This document shows positions 14,928-24,064 of a DNA stretch of 64,000 nucleotides, in pieces. The stretch lies in contig NZ_CTEN01000003.1 of the NCBI RefSeq assembly GCF_001375655.1, positions 124,001-188,000 of the forward strand, read 5' to 3'. The translations under genes were made by a program, and so were the position numbers. Source of the DNA: Streptococcus varani. Its GTDB lineage: Bacteria > Bacillota > Bacilli > Lactobacillales > Streptococcaceae. Under the pieces are notes generated by a model. The model was not told the origin of the DNA. It did no database searches and was given only the letters and a program-made list of their open reading frames with translations. Numbering within the stretch: position 1 is the stretch's first letter; each line of letters begins with the position of its first letter.

Positions 14928-16940
14928 TTAATTTCCTCCTCCCCTTAATAAGGGAATAAACAATTTTTTAAATATTTCAAAATTTGGATTCTCCAATAAT
15001 TTTCTTTGCAAGGAAGTATTTTCCACAAAGTCAACTAATTTCGGAGAAACTTCTTTTAAAACGTCATTACGACTCATGGATGGAGAAATCAGAAAGACAA
15101 ATCGTACATGAGGTGCGCTTTCACTCCACTCCAATGGAGTTTTGAAGATACCCACCACAATTTGCTCTTGAATACTGAGAGCTTTTGCGGGATGTGGAAA
15201 AGCTAATACTTCTCCAAAAACCACTGGACTCAGACTTTCTCTTAACTGTAATTGCTGATGGAAGGCCTCGATAAAACCAGCATTTTCAGCCTCTTTTAAA
15301 CGGGCAATCATGATATCCAGGACCTCTTTCTTAGCCAACTTTTCATCAAAGACAAGAAATTGATCTGCTTGAAAGATTTCTTCCAGATTCAAATCTAGTT
15401 TCTCGGTTCTGCTTGCAAGATCAGATTTTGCATCAACTGGATGATTTTTTATAACTATATTATTTAGGCTAGTCTTTATCTTCTCTATATCTTTTTGATT
15501 TAAGAGAACTCCGACTTGAACAACAGGGACTAAGAAAAGGAGGCCTGAAAGATCGATGGAAGAAATAATTAAGTCAATGTCCTTGAAGTCACGTTGGGCC
15601 AAATCAAAGTAGCTGACCACATCCTCAATTTCTATATCTCTAGAAAATTCTCTTTCCAAACGATTTTTTAGCATGCGAGCACTACCGATACCTGTTGCAC
15701 AAACAACCAATACTCGCTTTTTCTGCTGCTGACTCAATTTTTCAATCGTTGCCAAGACATGAAGGGCAATATAGACCCATTCATCATCACTGATTTCATA
15801 AGAAGCTAGTTCAGGAAGTTCCATAAAATACTCTTTGACCAAATCTAGGACAGGACCATATTCCTGTTTTATTTCATCAGTCAGTGGATTAAAGAGTTGG
15901 ATATGATTAACCAAGCGAGAGAGCAGAGGAGCAAAGTGAGATTTTAGATTGTTGATAAGATGGCTATCTTCCTCAAGTGGTAGAGCCAATTCCTCGCCCA
16001 TCTTTCTCAGAGCTAAACCGATATGTTCTTCTAAACTATCAAAGGAGGACGACGAATCATCCGAACCCAAGAAGTTACTTCTTCCCGAGCGAAGATGGAT
16101 GGTGACATAGGCCACTTCTTGTTCAGGAAAATGAATGCCCAGTGTTGCATCTAAATCATTAATCATTGCTTGAGCAACTTGATATTCCTCGGTATTCAGG
16201 AGATTCTCTAAGCCACTTAGTGATTGAATAGGATGCCCTTTTTTCAAGCGTTTAATCGCTAATGCCAAATGAAGGACTAAATTATGAAGAATGAAATCTG
16301 CTAATTTTAAACCAGCATTTCGACTATGCTTTATTACAATATGAATGATTTCTGAAAGATGAACTTTTTCTAGTAACTCATCCCCTATAAGGGAGAAGAC
16401 GGAACCATTAAAACTATCTAAAAAGAAATAATCTTTAATAAAGTGACGAGTATCTTCCTCCTTACCTTTCACATGGAAATGATTGTGTTCCACCTGTAAG
16501 GATAGGTTGTAACCTGCAATCATCTCACGAATATCCGCCAACATTTGAGATATACTGGTCTTACTGATAAAGAGTTCTTGTGATAAGCTTGCTAAACTGC
16601 ATTCTCCACCTTCGAAGAAGAGTTTGTTGATAATGTAGCGTTCCCTATCATCCGCTACTTCTAATTTAGTCACATCGGATACCGCTCGATGCTGGTTTTT
16701 TTGCTCAATCCAAAAGGTATCAAAGGCAATAGCATCTTTTATCAAAAATTGAGTTCCCAAACTTTGCTTGGAAAGGAGCAGAGCTCCATGTTGTTCCAAA
16801 ACTTCTTCCAACTGTTTGAGGTACTTGCGCACCGTTCGATCACTAAGGCCAACTGCTTTTGCAATCTCTTGACTACTTATATAAGAGCCCTGGTATTTCA
16901 GCAGAGCGGCCAAAATACTCATTTCTTTTTTGGATAACAT
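14928..16940 (-). CDS. PRD-containing transcriptional activator (LicR/MtlR type) with EIIB- and EIIA-like domains
   Basis: About 670 residues. Two N-terminal helix-turn-helix domains lie at roughly 1-60 and 85-150, two PTS regulation domains (conserved His in IVIKHSRNAG and VTIHLR) at about 170-390, an EIIB-like domain with VVCATGIGSARML near 405-490, and a C-terminal EIIA-Fru/Mtl-like domain with its His in FPHPAKAL near residue 585. Such proteins activate their own PTS operon when HPr and EIIB phosphorylation states report available sugar. The ATG at 16940 was preferred over the GTG 6 bp upstream because AGGG lies 5 bp before it. It sits in the middle of the operon it probably controls. Confidence 0.9.
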   Translation of the reverse strand: MLSKKEMSILAALLKYQGSYISSQEIAKAVGLSDRTVRKYLKQLEEVLEQHGALLLSKQSLGTQFLIKDAIAFDTFWIEQKNQHRAVSDVTKLEVADDRERYIINKLFFEGGECSLASLSQELFISKTSISQMLADIREMIAGYNLSLQVEHNHFHVKGKEEDTRHFIKDYFFLDSFNGSVFSLIGDELLEKVHLSEIIHIVIKHSRNAGLKLADFILHNLVLHLALAIKRLKKGHPIQSLSGLENLLNTEEYQVAQAMINDLDATLGIHFPEQEVAYVTIHLRSGRSNFLGSDDSSSSFDSLEEHIGLALRKMGEELALPLEEDSHLINNLKSHFAPLLSRLVNHIQLFNPLTDEIKQEYGPVLDLVKEYFMELPELASYEISDDEWVYIALHVLATIEKLSQQQKKRVLVVCATGIGSARMLKNRLEREFSRDIEIEDVVSYFDLAQRDFKDIDLIISSIDLSGLLFLVPVVQVGVLLNQKDIEKIKTSLNNIVIKNHPVDAKSDLASRTEKLDLNLEEIFQADQFLVFDEKLAKKEVLDIMIARLKEAENAGFIEAFHQQLQLRESLSPVVFGEVLAFPHPAKALSIQEQIVVGIFKTPLEWSESAPHVRFVFLISPSMSRNDVLKEVSPKLVDFVENTSLQRKLLENPNFEIFKKLFIPLLRGGGN

Positions 16941-17038
16941 CTCCACCCTATACTTTCATTTCCACTTATAGTCTTATTGTACCAAAGTTTGAAGATGATT
17001 TGGTAAGTAGTTTTTCCTTATTGTTAATGAAGATTACT

Positions 17039-18130
17039 TTAAGATTTTCTCCTTAAAAGAAAACTTTGCCAAGGCTGAATAAAATCTAGAATCAAAAGGC
17101 TCTCATCAGTCAACTGTCCCACATGATTTGCTTTTTCACTAATCTTAAATGCCTTCAGGGCAATCTGCAGTTCCCCCTTGTAGCGAGTATACAGATCGTT
17201 GTCTATGATGATGCTACCAGGCTGAATATTTCTTTCCTGGTCTCTTGGCGGAATCGACTCTTTCCCATACTTTACGCGGGGCCAAGTCGACCGAATCAGA
17301 TATTCCGAAACATCTCCTCGATAGACATGGTCATAATCTAGAATTTTTTGTTCTGTTTCTGTCAAGCATAAGCTGCTCTCATATTCCATAACAAGAGCTT
17401 CTCGTCCAATGGTTTCAGCTAAGACCGCCAATTCTTTTTCCTCAATAAATTGATTGGAAATAATAATATTATCAAAAAGGCCGGTTGCTTTTAGAACTTC
17501 TGCCTGTAGCCAGATAGGAGCATAGCGCAATTCTTCTAAGGTTGGAAGGCCTTCTGTTACAGGCCATGGACCTTCTGTTGCAGTATTGGCGCTAAGAAAA
17601 ACGGAGGAAACCAACCGATGTTCCTTATAAAATCGGGACATCTCCATAAAATGAGCTCTGGATAGAGCCGTATACTCATGAGGATAAAAATTATGGCAAC
17701 AAATCAAGTTTTCCATCTTAGCTCCAGCGTCAATGAGGTCTAAGAGGAGACTTTTATCCGTACTAGAGTTGAGTTCAATTTTAATTCCATGAGGATTCTC
17801 AGTCAATCTAACAATTTCTACTAGAGGTAGGGCCTCATCTAAACGAATACCCGCCAAACCAAATTCATGAGCTTTTGCTATAATCTGACCAGTCCAACGA
17901 TTATTGGCTACAAAATCTGGACTAATATCAGCGACAACTTCTATTCCCTTGTCGTTTGCATAAGCAATGATCTGCTTGTAGAGTGCAACGATGGCCTGAC
18001 TTTCCTCCCCAAATTGGAGCAAACTCAAAAATAAGCGCTTAGCTCCATAGCGGCTGAGTAAATCGATATAGTCTAGTGACTTATCCAGCGAATGTCTTTC
18101 AGGGTAAAGAGAAAAACCTAATTTAACCAT
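17039..18130 (-). CDS. MupG/DUF871-family TIM-barrel protein
   Basis: About 363 residues: an N-terminal TIM barrel (LGFSLYPERHSLDKSLDYI to about 240) and a C-terminal beta-rich cyclophilin-like domain (about 250-363). The family includes MupG, which cleaves MurNAc-6-phosphate from GlcNAc, and many uncharacterised members beside beta-glucoside PTS genes. The start at 18130 was chosen because TAGGG lies 6 bp upstream; the ATG 24 bp further up overlaps the GH1 gene and lacks a ribosome site. Beside a GH1 phospho-glycosidase, a second phospho-glycosidase for a different linkage or sugar is the simplest reading. Confidence 0.8.
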   Translation of the reverse strand: MVKLGFSLYPERHSLDKSLDYIDLLSRYGAKRLFLSLLQFGEESQAIVALYKQIIAYANDKGIEVVADISPDFVANNRWTGQIIAKAHEFGLAGIRLDEALPLVEIVRLTENPHGIKIELNSSTDKSLLLDLIDAGAKMENLICCHNFYPHEYTALSRAHFMEMSRFYKEHRLVSSVFLSANTATEGPWPVTEGLPTLEELRYAPIWLQAEVLKATGLFDNIIISNQFIEEKELAVLAETIGREALVMEYESSLCLTETEQKILDYDHVYRGDVSEYLIRSTWPRVKYGKESIPPRDQERNIQPGSIIIDNDLYTRYKGELQIALKAFKISEKANHVGQLTDESLLILDFIQPWQSFLLRRKS

Positions 18131-18137
18131 AAGAGCC

Positions 18138-19535
18138 CTACTTTCTAAAGCCATTGTTCTGACTCAATTCCTTAAACCAATAACCTGATTTTTTGATAAT
18201 CCGTTCTTCTGTCTCTAAGTCAAGTTCAATCAATCCATATCGATTTTTATAGGCATTTAACCAAGACCAGCAATCAATAAAGGTCCAGAGCATATACCCC
18301 TTACAATTACTTCCACCTTGAATAGCACGATGGAGCTCAATCAAGTGGTCCTGGATAAATTCAATTCGGTAATCATCTTGAATAAAACCATTCTCCCTGA
18401 ATTTTTCTTCACCTTCAACACCCATACCATTTTCAGTAACTAGCCATTCGATATTGCCATAGTTTTCTTTCAGATTCATTCCGATATCATAGATGCCCTT
18501 CTCATAGATCTCCCAACCACGGTGAGGGTTGATTTTTTTACCAGGCATATCATAAGGAGCAAAGAATGATTCCAATGTTAGTTTATCTTTTGGTCCTTCA
18601 TCTGGCGCTTGGACTCTCAACGGTTGATAATAATTGACGCCTAAAAAATCAACCTTATTATCATTTATAATGTCTAACTCCTCTGGAGTCCATTGAGGTA
18701 GCAAATCATGTTCTTTCAGGATTGAAATCAATTCTTCCGGATAATAGCCTAAAACGGACGGGTCTAGAAAACTCTTTGTTTGAAAGAGTTCCGCAATTTT
18801 TGCAGCCTTTTTATCCTCTTTGCTATCACTTCGTGGATATGCAGGAGTTAAATTAAGTACAACACAGATTTTATAATCAGAATGAGTTTCATGACAAGCT
18901 TTAACAGCTAAAGAACTGGCTAATTGCGTATTATAGGCCACTTGTACAGCTGCTTTCATATCCACTTTACACGGATAATGGTAATTACCCAAATAGCCAC
19001 ATTCGACAGGAACAATTGGTTCATTAAAGGTAATCCAACTATCTACTAAATCTCCAAAGAGTTCAAAACAGGTTTTAGCATAGGCTTCAAAGGCATAGAC
19101 AATCTCCTTACTTTCCCAGCCACCAAGTTCTTGTAGACAATAGGGTAAATCAAAGTGATAGAGGTTAACAATCAATTTAACTCCCTCTTCTTTGATAGCC
19201 GAAAAAGCTTCTCTATAAAATTGAATAGCCTCTTGATTAATATTCCCTTTTCCAGATGGAATTAAGCGTGACCACTGGATAGAAGTGCGAAAAACCGTAT
19301 GACCTGTATCATTTAAAAGCTTAATATCACTTTTGTAATGCTTGTAAAAAGTCGATGTATTTTCAGGGCCAATTTCAGCATAGAATCTCTCTGGTTCAAT
19401 ACTATACCAGTAATCCCAGTTGCTCATTCCCTTACCATCACCCTCAACAATCCCTTCAGTTTGTGGACCAGATGTTGAAGATCCCCAGAGGAATCCATCC
19501 GGAAACTGATATATCTTTTCAGTGATATCACTCAT
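18138..19535 (-). CDS. bglA: GH1 6-phospho-beta-glucosidase
   Basis: A 465-residue glycoside hydrolase family 1 enzyme. It has FLWGSSTSGPQTEG at the N-terminus, the acid/base Glu in ITFNEP and the nucleophile Glu in VTENGMG. Near the C-terminus WSWLNAYKNRYG keeps the Ser, Lys and Tyr positions that phospho-glycosidases use to bind the 6-phosphate. It would hydrolyse the phosphorylated disaccharide delivered by the PTS encoded downstream. It is the first gene of the operon: a strong promoter lies at 19565-19593 and AGGAG is the ribosome site. Confidence 0.92.
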   Translation of the reverse strand: MSDITEKIYQFPDGFLWGSSTSGPQTEGIVEGDGKGMSNWDYWYSIEPERFYAEIGPENTSTFYKHYKSDIKLLNDTGHTVFRTSIQWSRLIPSGKGNINQEAIQFYREAFSAIKEEGVKLIVNLYHFDLPYCLQELGGWESKEIVYAFEAYAKTCFELFGDLVDSWITFNEPIVPVECGYLGNYHYPCKVDMKAAVQVAYNTQLASSLAVKACHETHSDYKICVVLNLTPAYPRSDSKEDKKAAKIAELFQTKSFLDPSVLGYYPEELISILKEHDLLPQWTPEELDIINDNKVDFLGVNYYQPLRVQAPDEGPKDKLTLESFFAPYDMPGKKINPHRGWEIYEKGIYDIGMNLKENYGNIEWLVTENGMGVEGEEKFRENGFIQDDYRIEFIQDHLIELHRAIQGGSNCKGYMLWTFIDCWSWLNAYKNRYGLIELDLETEERIIKKSGYWFKELSQNNGFRK

Positions 19536-19564
19536 ATTATTTCTCCTTTTTATTTCTTAGCTCC

Positions 19565-19593
19565 ATTATAGGTCCAAAAATGAGAAATGTAAA
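19565..19593 (-). promoter_or_regulatory. promoter of the bglA-PTS operon
   Basis: TTTACA (19588-19593), 17 bp, TATAAT (19565-19570) on the minus strand. TGTAAACTGCTTCT overlapping the -35 loosely resembles a catabolite-repression cre site, with one mismatch in the central CG. Confidence 0.7.
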
Positions 19594-19677
19594 CTGCTTC
19601 TAAGAAAGACTTTTTCCTAATTGTTACGGAAAGAAAGGTAAGATTGACTAAAAAATCCTTACACTATAAAAGACCTA

Positions 19678-21109
19678 GAATCACGGGCTCTATAATTTCT
19701 GTAGTGGGTAAGACCACTATGGAGGTTATGGAGCCTTTTTGAGTGTATACAAAAAGTCCCATATGACCTATAATGAAAAGCGACAAAACCATCATTTTAG
19801 AAAGACTCATATGGAACAATTTGATTTTATCACAAACTTACTTGGAATAAAAGACCCTAATATCACCATTTCAGATTATGTGGACGCTGGAACTCATAAA
19901 GAAGTCATCGCTAAACTTGACTATCCGGCTCCTAAATGCCACAACTGTCATGGTCAGATGGCTAAATATGACCTCCAAAAAGAATCTAAAATCCCCTATC
20001 TGGAATGTGCTGGATATAAGACCTTAATTCGTTTAAGGAAACGTCGTTTTCGTTGTCAGGATTGCGGAAAAATAGCTGTCGCAGAAACTTCTCTGGTCAA
20101 GAAGAATCATCAAATACCAGCTATTGTTAACCATAAGATTGCTCAAAAGCTGATTGAGAAAGCTTCTATGACAGACATCGCTGAATGCTTGGCCGTATCC
20201 ACTTCAACAGTCATTCGCAAACTCAAGGAGTTCCAATTCAAGACTGACCTAACTTGGCTCCCAGCTCACATGAGCTGGGATGAATATAGTTTCAAGAAGG
20301 GCAAAATGAGCTTCATCGCACAAGATTTTGACTCGCTTACTATCTTAGCTATTCTAGATGGACGAACACAAACGACCATTCGCAATCACTTCCTCCGCTA
20401 TTCCAGACAGGTGAGAAACCGAGTCAAAGTCATCACTATGGACATGTTTAGTCCTTACTACGATATCGCTAAAAAATTATTTCCAAACGCTAAAATTGTC
20501 CTCGATCGCTTTCATATCGTCCAACATATGAGTCGGGCCATGAACCATCTGCGCATCCAAATCATGAAGCAGTTTGACAGAAAATCTCATGAATACAAGG
20601 CGCTAAAAAGCTACTGGAAACTCATTCAACAGGATAGCCGTAAACTCAGCGATAAACGCTTTTATCGCCCTACTTTTCGGATGCATTTAACCAACAAAGA
20701 GATTCTTAAAAAACTACTTTCTTACTCGCAGGAACTTCGAGAACACTATGAACTTTACCAACTATTGCTTTTTCATTTTCAAAAGAAGCAAGCTGAACAT
20801 TTCTTTGACCTCATTGAGGAGCTGCTTCCCAGCGTAAATCCCATCTTTCAAACTATTTTTAAAACCTTTTTGAAGGATAAGGACAAGATCATTAACGCAT
20901 TAGAACTCCCCTATTCAAACGCCAAACTAGACGCTACTAACAACCTCATCAAAGTCATTAAGCGTAATGCCTTTGGTTTCCGGAACTTTGACAACTTTAA
21001 ATTAAGAATTCTCATCGCTTTGAACATCAAAAAGAAGAGAACCAAGTTGGTCCTCTCCAGGTTATGACTTTTCAGCAACCCACTACAGTTGACAAAGAGC
21101 CGAATCACG
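19678..21109 (+). mobile_element. ISL3-family insertion sequence, IS1167-like, with 8-bp target duplication
   Basis: The element spans 19686-21101 (1416 bp). Its ends are inverted repeats starting GGCTCT and sharing CTGTAGTGGGT, and it is flanked on both sides by the direct repeat GAATCACG (19678-19685 and 21102-21109), the 8-bp duplication expected for ISL3 elements. One intact transposase fills it. Joining the flanks recreates a hairpin (AAAGACCTAGAAT with ATTCTAAGTCTTT), so the element landed inside the terminator-like hairpin between the ABC operon and bglA. Confidence 0.95.
19811..21067 (+). CDS. ISL3-family transposase (IS1167-like)
   Basis: A 418-residue transposase matching the IS1167 layout. 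The N-terminal zinc-binding part has CHNCHG and CQDCG Cys pairs. A helix-turn-helix follows (MTDIAECLAVSTSTVIRKL), then the DDE domain with MSWDEYSF, VITMDMFSPYY, IVLDRFHIVQ and, near the end, LDATNNLIKVIKRNAFGFRNF. The ATG at 19811 gives the usual family start MEQFDFITNLLGIKDP; reading further upstream from a TTG is possible but unlikely. No frameshift or stop is seen, so it is probably active. Confidence 0.92.
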   Translation: MEQFDFITNLLGIKDPNITISDYVDAGTHKEVIAKLDYPAPKCHNCHGQMAKYDLQKESKIPYLECAGYKTLIRLRKRRFRCQDCGKIAVAETSLVKKNHQIPAIVNHKIAQKLIEKASMTDIAECLAVSTSTVIRKLKEFQFKTDLTWLPAHMSWDEYSFKKGKMSFIAQDFDSLTILAILDGRTQTTIRNHFLRYSRQVRNRVKVITMDMFSPYYDIAKKLFPNAKIVLDRFHIVQHMSRAMNHLRIQIMKQFDRKSHEYKALKSYWKLIQQDSRKLSDKRFYRPTFRMHLTNKEILKKLLSYSQELREHYELYQLLLFHFQKKQAEHFFDLIEELLPSVNPIFQTIFKTFLKDKDKIINALELPYSNAKLDATNNLIKVIKRNAFGFRNFDNFKLRILIALNIKKKRTKLVLSRL

Positions 21110-21202
21110 TCGTTTAAAGCGCAATTCTAAGTCTTTTTTATTCCTCTATCTGATAAGTATTGCCTCAGAGCTGAATTTTTTCTCCATCTCTAATTTATCC
21201 CA

Positions 21203-22006
21203 CTAATTCAAAATCAACTCATCATTTGACAGTACCTGCCCACTATTTTTATGGAAAAGGTCCATCAGATGTTGAACGGTAAGATTTTTCTTTTCCTCAC
21301 CTCTAACATCCACAACGATGCGGCCTTGGTGCAACATCACCAAGCGATTGCCAAATTCAATAGCATTTTCCATGTTGTGGGTTATCATTAAGGTTGTCAA
21401 CTGGTGATTTTCAACAATCTTCTTGGTCAAATCCATAACCATATCAGAGGTTTTTGGGTCAAGAGCCGCTGTATGTTCATCCAAGAGCAAGAGTTTTGGT
21501 TTAACCAAAGCAGCCATCATCAGAGTCAAAGCCTGACGCTGACCACCTGATAAGAATTGTGTATCTACTTTGAGACGGTTTTCTAGACCTAGCCCCAATT
21601 CTTTCAAAGATTCCTTGAAAATCTGCCGCTCACTGTCCTTAACTCCCCAACTCAAACCGCGAGCCAAACCGCGACGATAAGCAATGGCCATATTTTCCTC
21701 AATAGTCAGGCGCGATGCTGTTCCCATTTTTGGATCTTGAAAGACACGCGCAATATCCTTGGCACGTTTGGCTGCGGGAATATTCTTGATGGACTTGCCC
21801 TCCAAGAGAATGTCTCCCTGATCAACTGTCAGAGTACCAGCTAAAGAGTTCATCAAAGTTGATTTACCCGCTCCGTTACCACCAATAATGGAGATAAAAT
21901 CTCCCTCTTGCACATCCAATTCCATACCGCGAAGAACGTGGTTTTCATTAATCGTTCCGGCTTCAAATGTTTTATGAATGGATTGGATAGATAAAATTGT
22001 GTTCAT
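21203..22006 (-). CDS. ABC transporter ATP-binding protein, TrpXYZ-like
   Basis: A 267-residue ATPase with Walker A GGNGAGKST, signature LSGGQRQALT and Walker B KLLLLDEHTAALDP, plus the H-loop in ITHNM. It drives the permease encoded 10 bp upstream. The set of ATPase, LivH-like permease and ABC_sub_bind lipoprotein matches the predicted tryptophan/aromatic transporter TrpXYZ of streptococci. It is the last gene of the operon; its terminator-like hairpin was split by the IS element. Confidence 0.88.
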   Translation of the reverse strand: MNTILSIQSIHKTFEAGTINENHVLRGMELDVQEGDFISIIGGNGAGKSTLMNSLAGTLTVDQGDILLEGKSIKNIPAAKRAKDIARVFQDPKMGTASRLTIEENMAIAYRRGLARGLSWGVKDSERQIFKESLKELGLGLENRLKVDTQFLSGGQRQALTLMMAALVKPKLLLLDEHTAALDPKTSDMVMDLTKKIVENHQLTTLMITHNMENAIEFGNRLVMLHQGRIVVDVRGEEKKNLTVQHLMDLFHKNSGQVLSNDELILN

Positions 22007-22016
22007 AATAACCTCC

Positions 22017-22913
22017 CTAAGCTGTTTTGTCCGTACCAGCTAAAGGACGGATTTTGAATTTCTTCTGTAATTCTGGAACAAAAAGAACAGTTGCTAAAAG
22101 AATCGCTGAGAAAAGTTTGACCAAATCAGCATCCATACCTGGTATTTCTAAGATTGCCAAGATAATCATACGGTATAGTACAGATCCAAGGACGACAGAG
22201 GCTAAACGCCAACCGATACTGAGATTACGTAGAATAACTTCCGCAATAATAACAGATGCCAGACCAATAACGATCGTTCCTGTACCGGAGTTTAAGTCTG
22301 CGTAGCCATTGTTTTGGGTCAAGAGAGCGCCACAGAGAGCGATGAGACCGTTTGATAGCATGTAACCGTATATTTTCATATGGTCGACATTGATTCCATT
22401 GGCTTCACTCATGGGGATGTTGTCGCCGGTTGAACGAAGGGCTAAACCAACTTGCGTCTTCATCAGCAGGGTCAACAAAAGAATCACAACGACTACAAAA
22501 ATAGCACCGATGACCAAAACCGCATTGGTTTTTGTCAAACCCATATCTTGCAACTGCGTTACCAAAGTTTTTTGACGTAAAAGGGCAACATTCGCCTTGC
22601 CCAAAACCTTGAGATTGATAGAATAAAGACCAGTTAGGGTCACAATACCTGTCAAAAGAGCGGGAATTTTCATTTTTGTATGCAGGAGGCCTGATACCAA
22701 ACCAGCTGCCATTCCACCTACAAATCCAAGTAGAGTCGCTAGAAGGGGATTCAGACCAGATACGATACTGGTTGCACAGATAGCAGCACCAAGGGGGTAA
22801 GCCCCTTCTGCTGTCAAATCTGCAATATCTAAAATACGGTAAGTCAGGTAAACTCCAATGGCCATGATTGACCACAAGAGTCCCTGTGATAAACTTGATA
22901 AAATTAAATCCAA
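22017..22913 (-). CDS. ABC transporter permease, TrpXYZ-like
   Basis: A 298-residue membrane protein with about 8-9 helices, of the branched-chain-type (LivH-like) permease family; ADLTAEGAYPLGAA is the family's N-terminal signature. It forms the membrane pore for the lipoproteins encoded upstream. A 161-bp gap without recognisable signals separates it from the lipoprotein gene, and a pause or processing site there is possible. Confidence 0.86.
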   Translation of the reverse strand: MDLILSSLSQGLLWSIMAIGVYLTYRILDIADLTAEGAYPLGAAICATSIVSGLNPLLATLLGFVGGMAAGLVSGLLHTKMKIPALLTGIVTLTGLYSINLKVLGKANVALLRQKTLVTQLQDMGLTKTNAVLVIGAIFVVVVILLLTLLMKTQVGLALRSTGDNIPMSEANGINVDHMKIYGYMLSNGLIALCGALLTQNNGYADLNSGTGTIVIGLASVIIAEVILRNLSIGWRLASVVLGSVLYRMIILAILEIPGMDADLVKLFSAILLATVLFVPELQKKFKIRPLAGTDKTA

Positions 22914-23074
22914 AATATTCTCCTTAAAGAAAGATAGAAAAAAGGGAAATGAACAGTCAAAAAATCTATTTCGCCATGTAGGCTTGCAGGAAAGATAAGC
23001 TATTTTTTGATCGAATCATTTGCTCGTCCTCCGTTCAAACAATTAGCATCTTCAAACTCTTAGAAGCTAGATGA

Positions 23075-24049
23075 CTATTTTGTAACAGATAATTTAGAAA
23101 CGTCAATTCCTAGCTTATCTGCCATTTCTTTATTGACATGCAAGCTAACAGTCTCTGGGTATTCAACTGCCAAATCAGAAGGCTTGTCACCCTCAATCAC
23201 TTTAATGGCCATTTTAGCTGTTTGACGCCCCAAAGCTTCGTAGTTCGTACCGTAAGTCAAGAGACCACCAGCATCGATCATGTCTGTGGAACCGCCAATA
23301 ACGGGAACCTTGTACTCAATAGAAAGTTCACCAATCAAGGTCATGGTGGAAGCCACAGTATTGTCAGTTGGTACAAAGACCGCATCTACATCTTTCATGA
23401 GACTTGTTGTAGCATCCTGAACATCATTGGTTGTTGAAATACCTTTGAGCACGATTTTGTAACCAGCTTTTTCCAAAAGTTTTTTTGCTTCTTCTACTTG
23501 CACTTCTGAATTGCGCTCACTAGTTGTGTAAAGAATCCCAACTGTTTTAGCACCTGGAACAGCCTGCCCTAGTAATTCAACTTGTTTATTGATAGGAGCT
23601 TGATCACTAGTACCCGTTAAGTTTCCACCTGGTTTTTCGAGAGAGTCAACCAAGTCAGCCGACAAGGGATCTGTTACCGCTGTAAATAAAATTGGAACTT
23701 CTGAGGAAGCAGTAGCCAAACTTTGTGCAGAGGGTGTCGCGATAGCAAGAACGAGATCATTCTTACCCACTAATTGCTCTGAAATGGTTTGAAGATTGGC
23801 TTGATCACCTTGTGCATTTTGGTAATCCACTTTGATTTTATCATCTTCTTTATAACCATTTTCTTCTAATTCAGCTAGAAAACCCTTCCGAGCTGCCATC
23901 AAGGAATCATGTTCCATATATTGTAAGATTCCCACGTGGATTGTATCACCTGTCGTATCTTTGCTAGTACTTGAACCACAAGCTACCAATGGTAAAGCAG
24001 TTAGGGTCAATAAAGAAGCTGTGATGAGTGTTTTAAGAGACTTTTTCAT
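23075..24049 (-). CDS. ABC substrate-binding lipoprotein (TrpX-like), copy 2
   Basis: About 324 residues. A lipoprotein signal ends at the lipobox LPLVAC, with Cys lipidated about residue 24. The ABC_sub_bind fold follows, with LAIATPSAQSLA and VPILFTAVTDPLSADLVDS. The second possible ATG (24049) is preferred because GAGG lies 8 bp before it but only 2 bp before the first. The protein is a clear paralogue of the lipoprotein encoded 9 bp upstream and probably arose by tandem duplication. Both would feed the same permease with an aromatic amino acid or analogue, perhaps with different affinities. Confidence 0.85.
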   Translation of the reverse strand: MKKSLKTLITASLLTLTALPLVACGSSTSKDTTGDTIHVGILQYMEHDSLMAARKGFLAELEENGYKEDDKIKVDYQNAQGDQANLQTISEQLVGKNDLVLAIATPSAQSLATASSEVPILFTAVTDPLSADLVDSLEKPGGNLTGTSDQAPINKQVELLGQAVPGAKTVGILYTTSERNSEVQVEEAKKLLEKAGYKIVLKGISTTNDVQDATTSLMKDVDAVFVPTDNTVASTMTLIGELSIEYKVPVIGGSTDMIDAGGLLTYGTNYEALGRQTAKMAIKVIEGDKPSDLAVEYPETVSLHVNKEMADKLGIDVSKLSVTK

Positions 24050-24064
24050 TTTCATTTCCTCGCT

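Noticed and set aside
19588..19602. Catabolite-repression cre site over the bglA promoter
   Set aside because: The central CG of the consensus is missing; kept only as a remark in the promoter entry.
23140..23440. Plus-strand ORF inside the lipoprotein gene
   Set aside because: Antisense shadow of a lipoprotein with clear signal sequence and family motifs.
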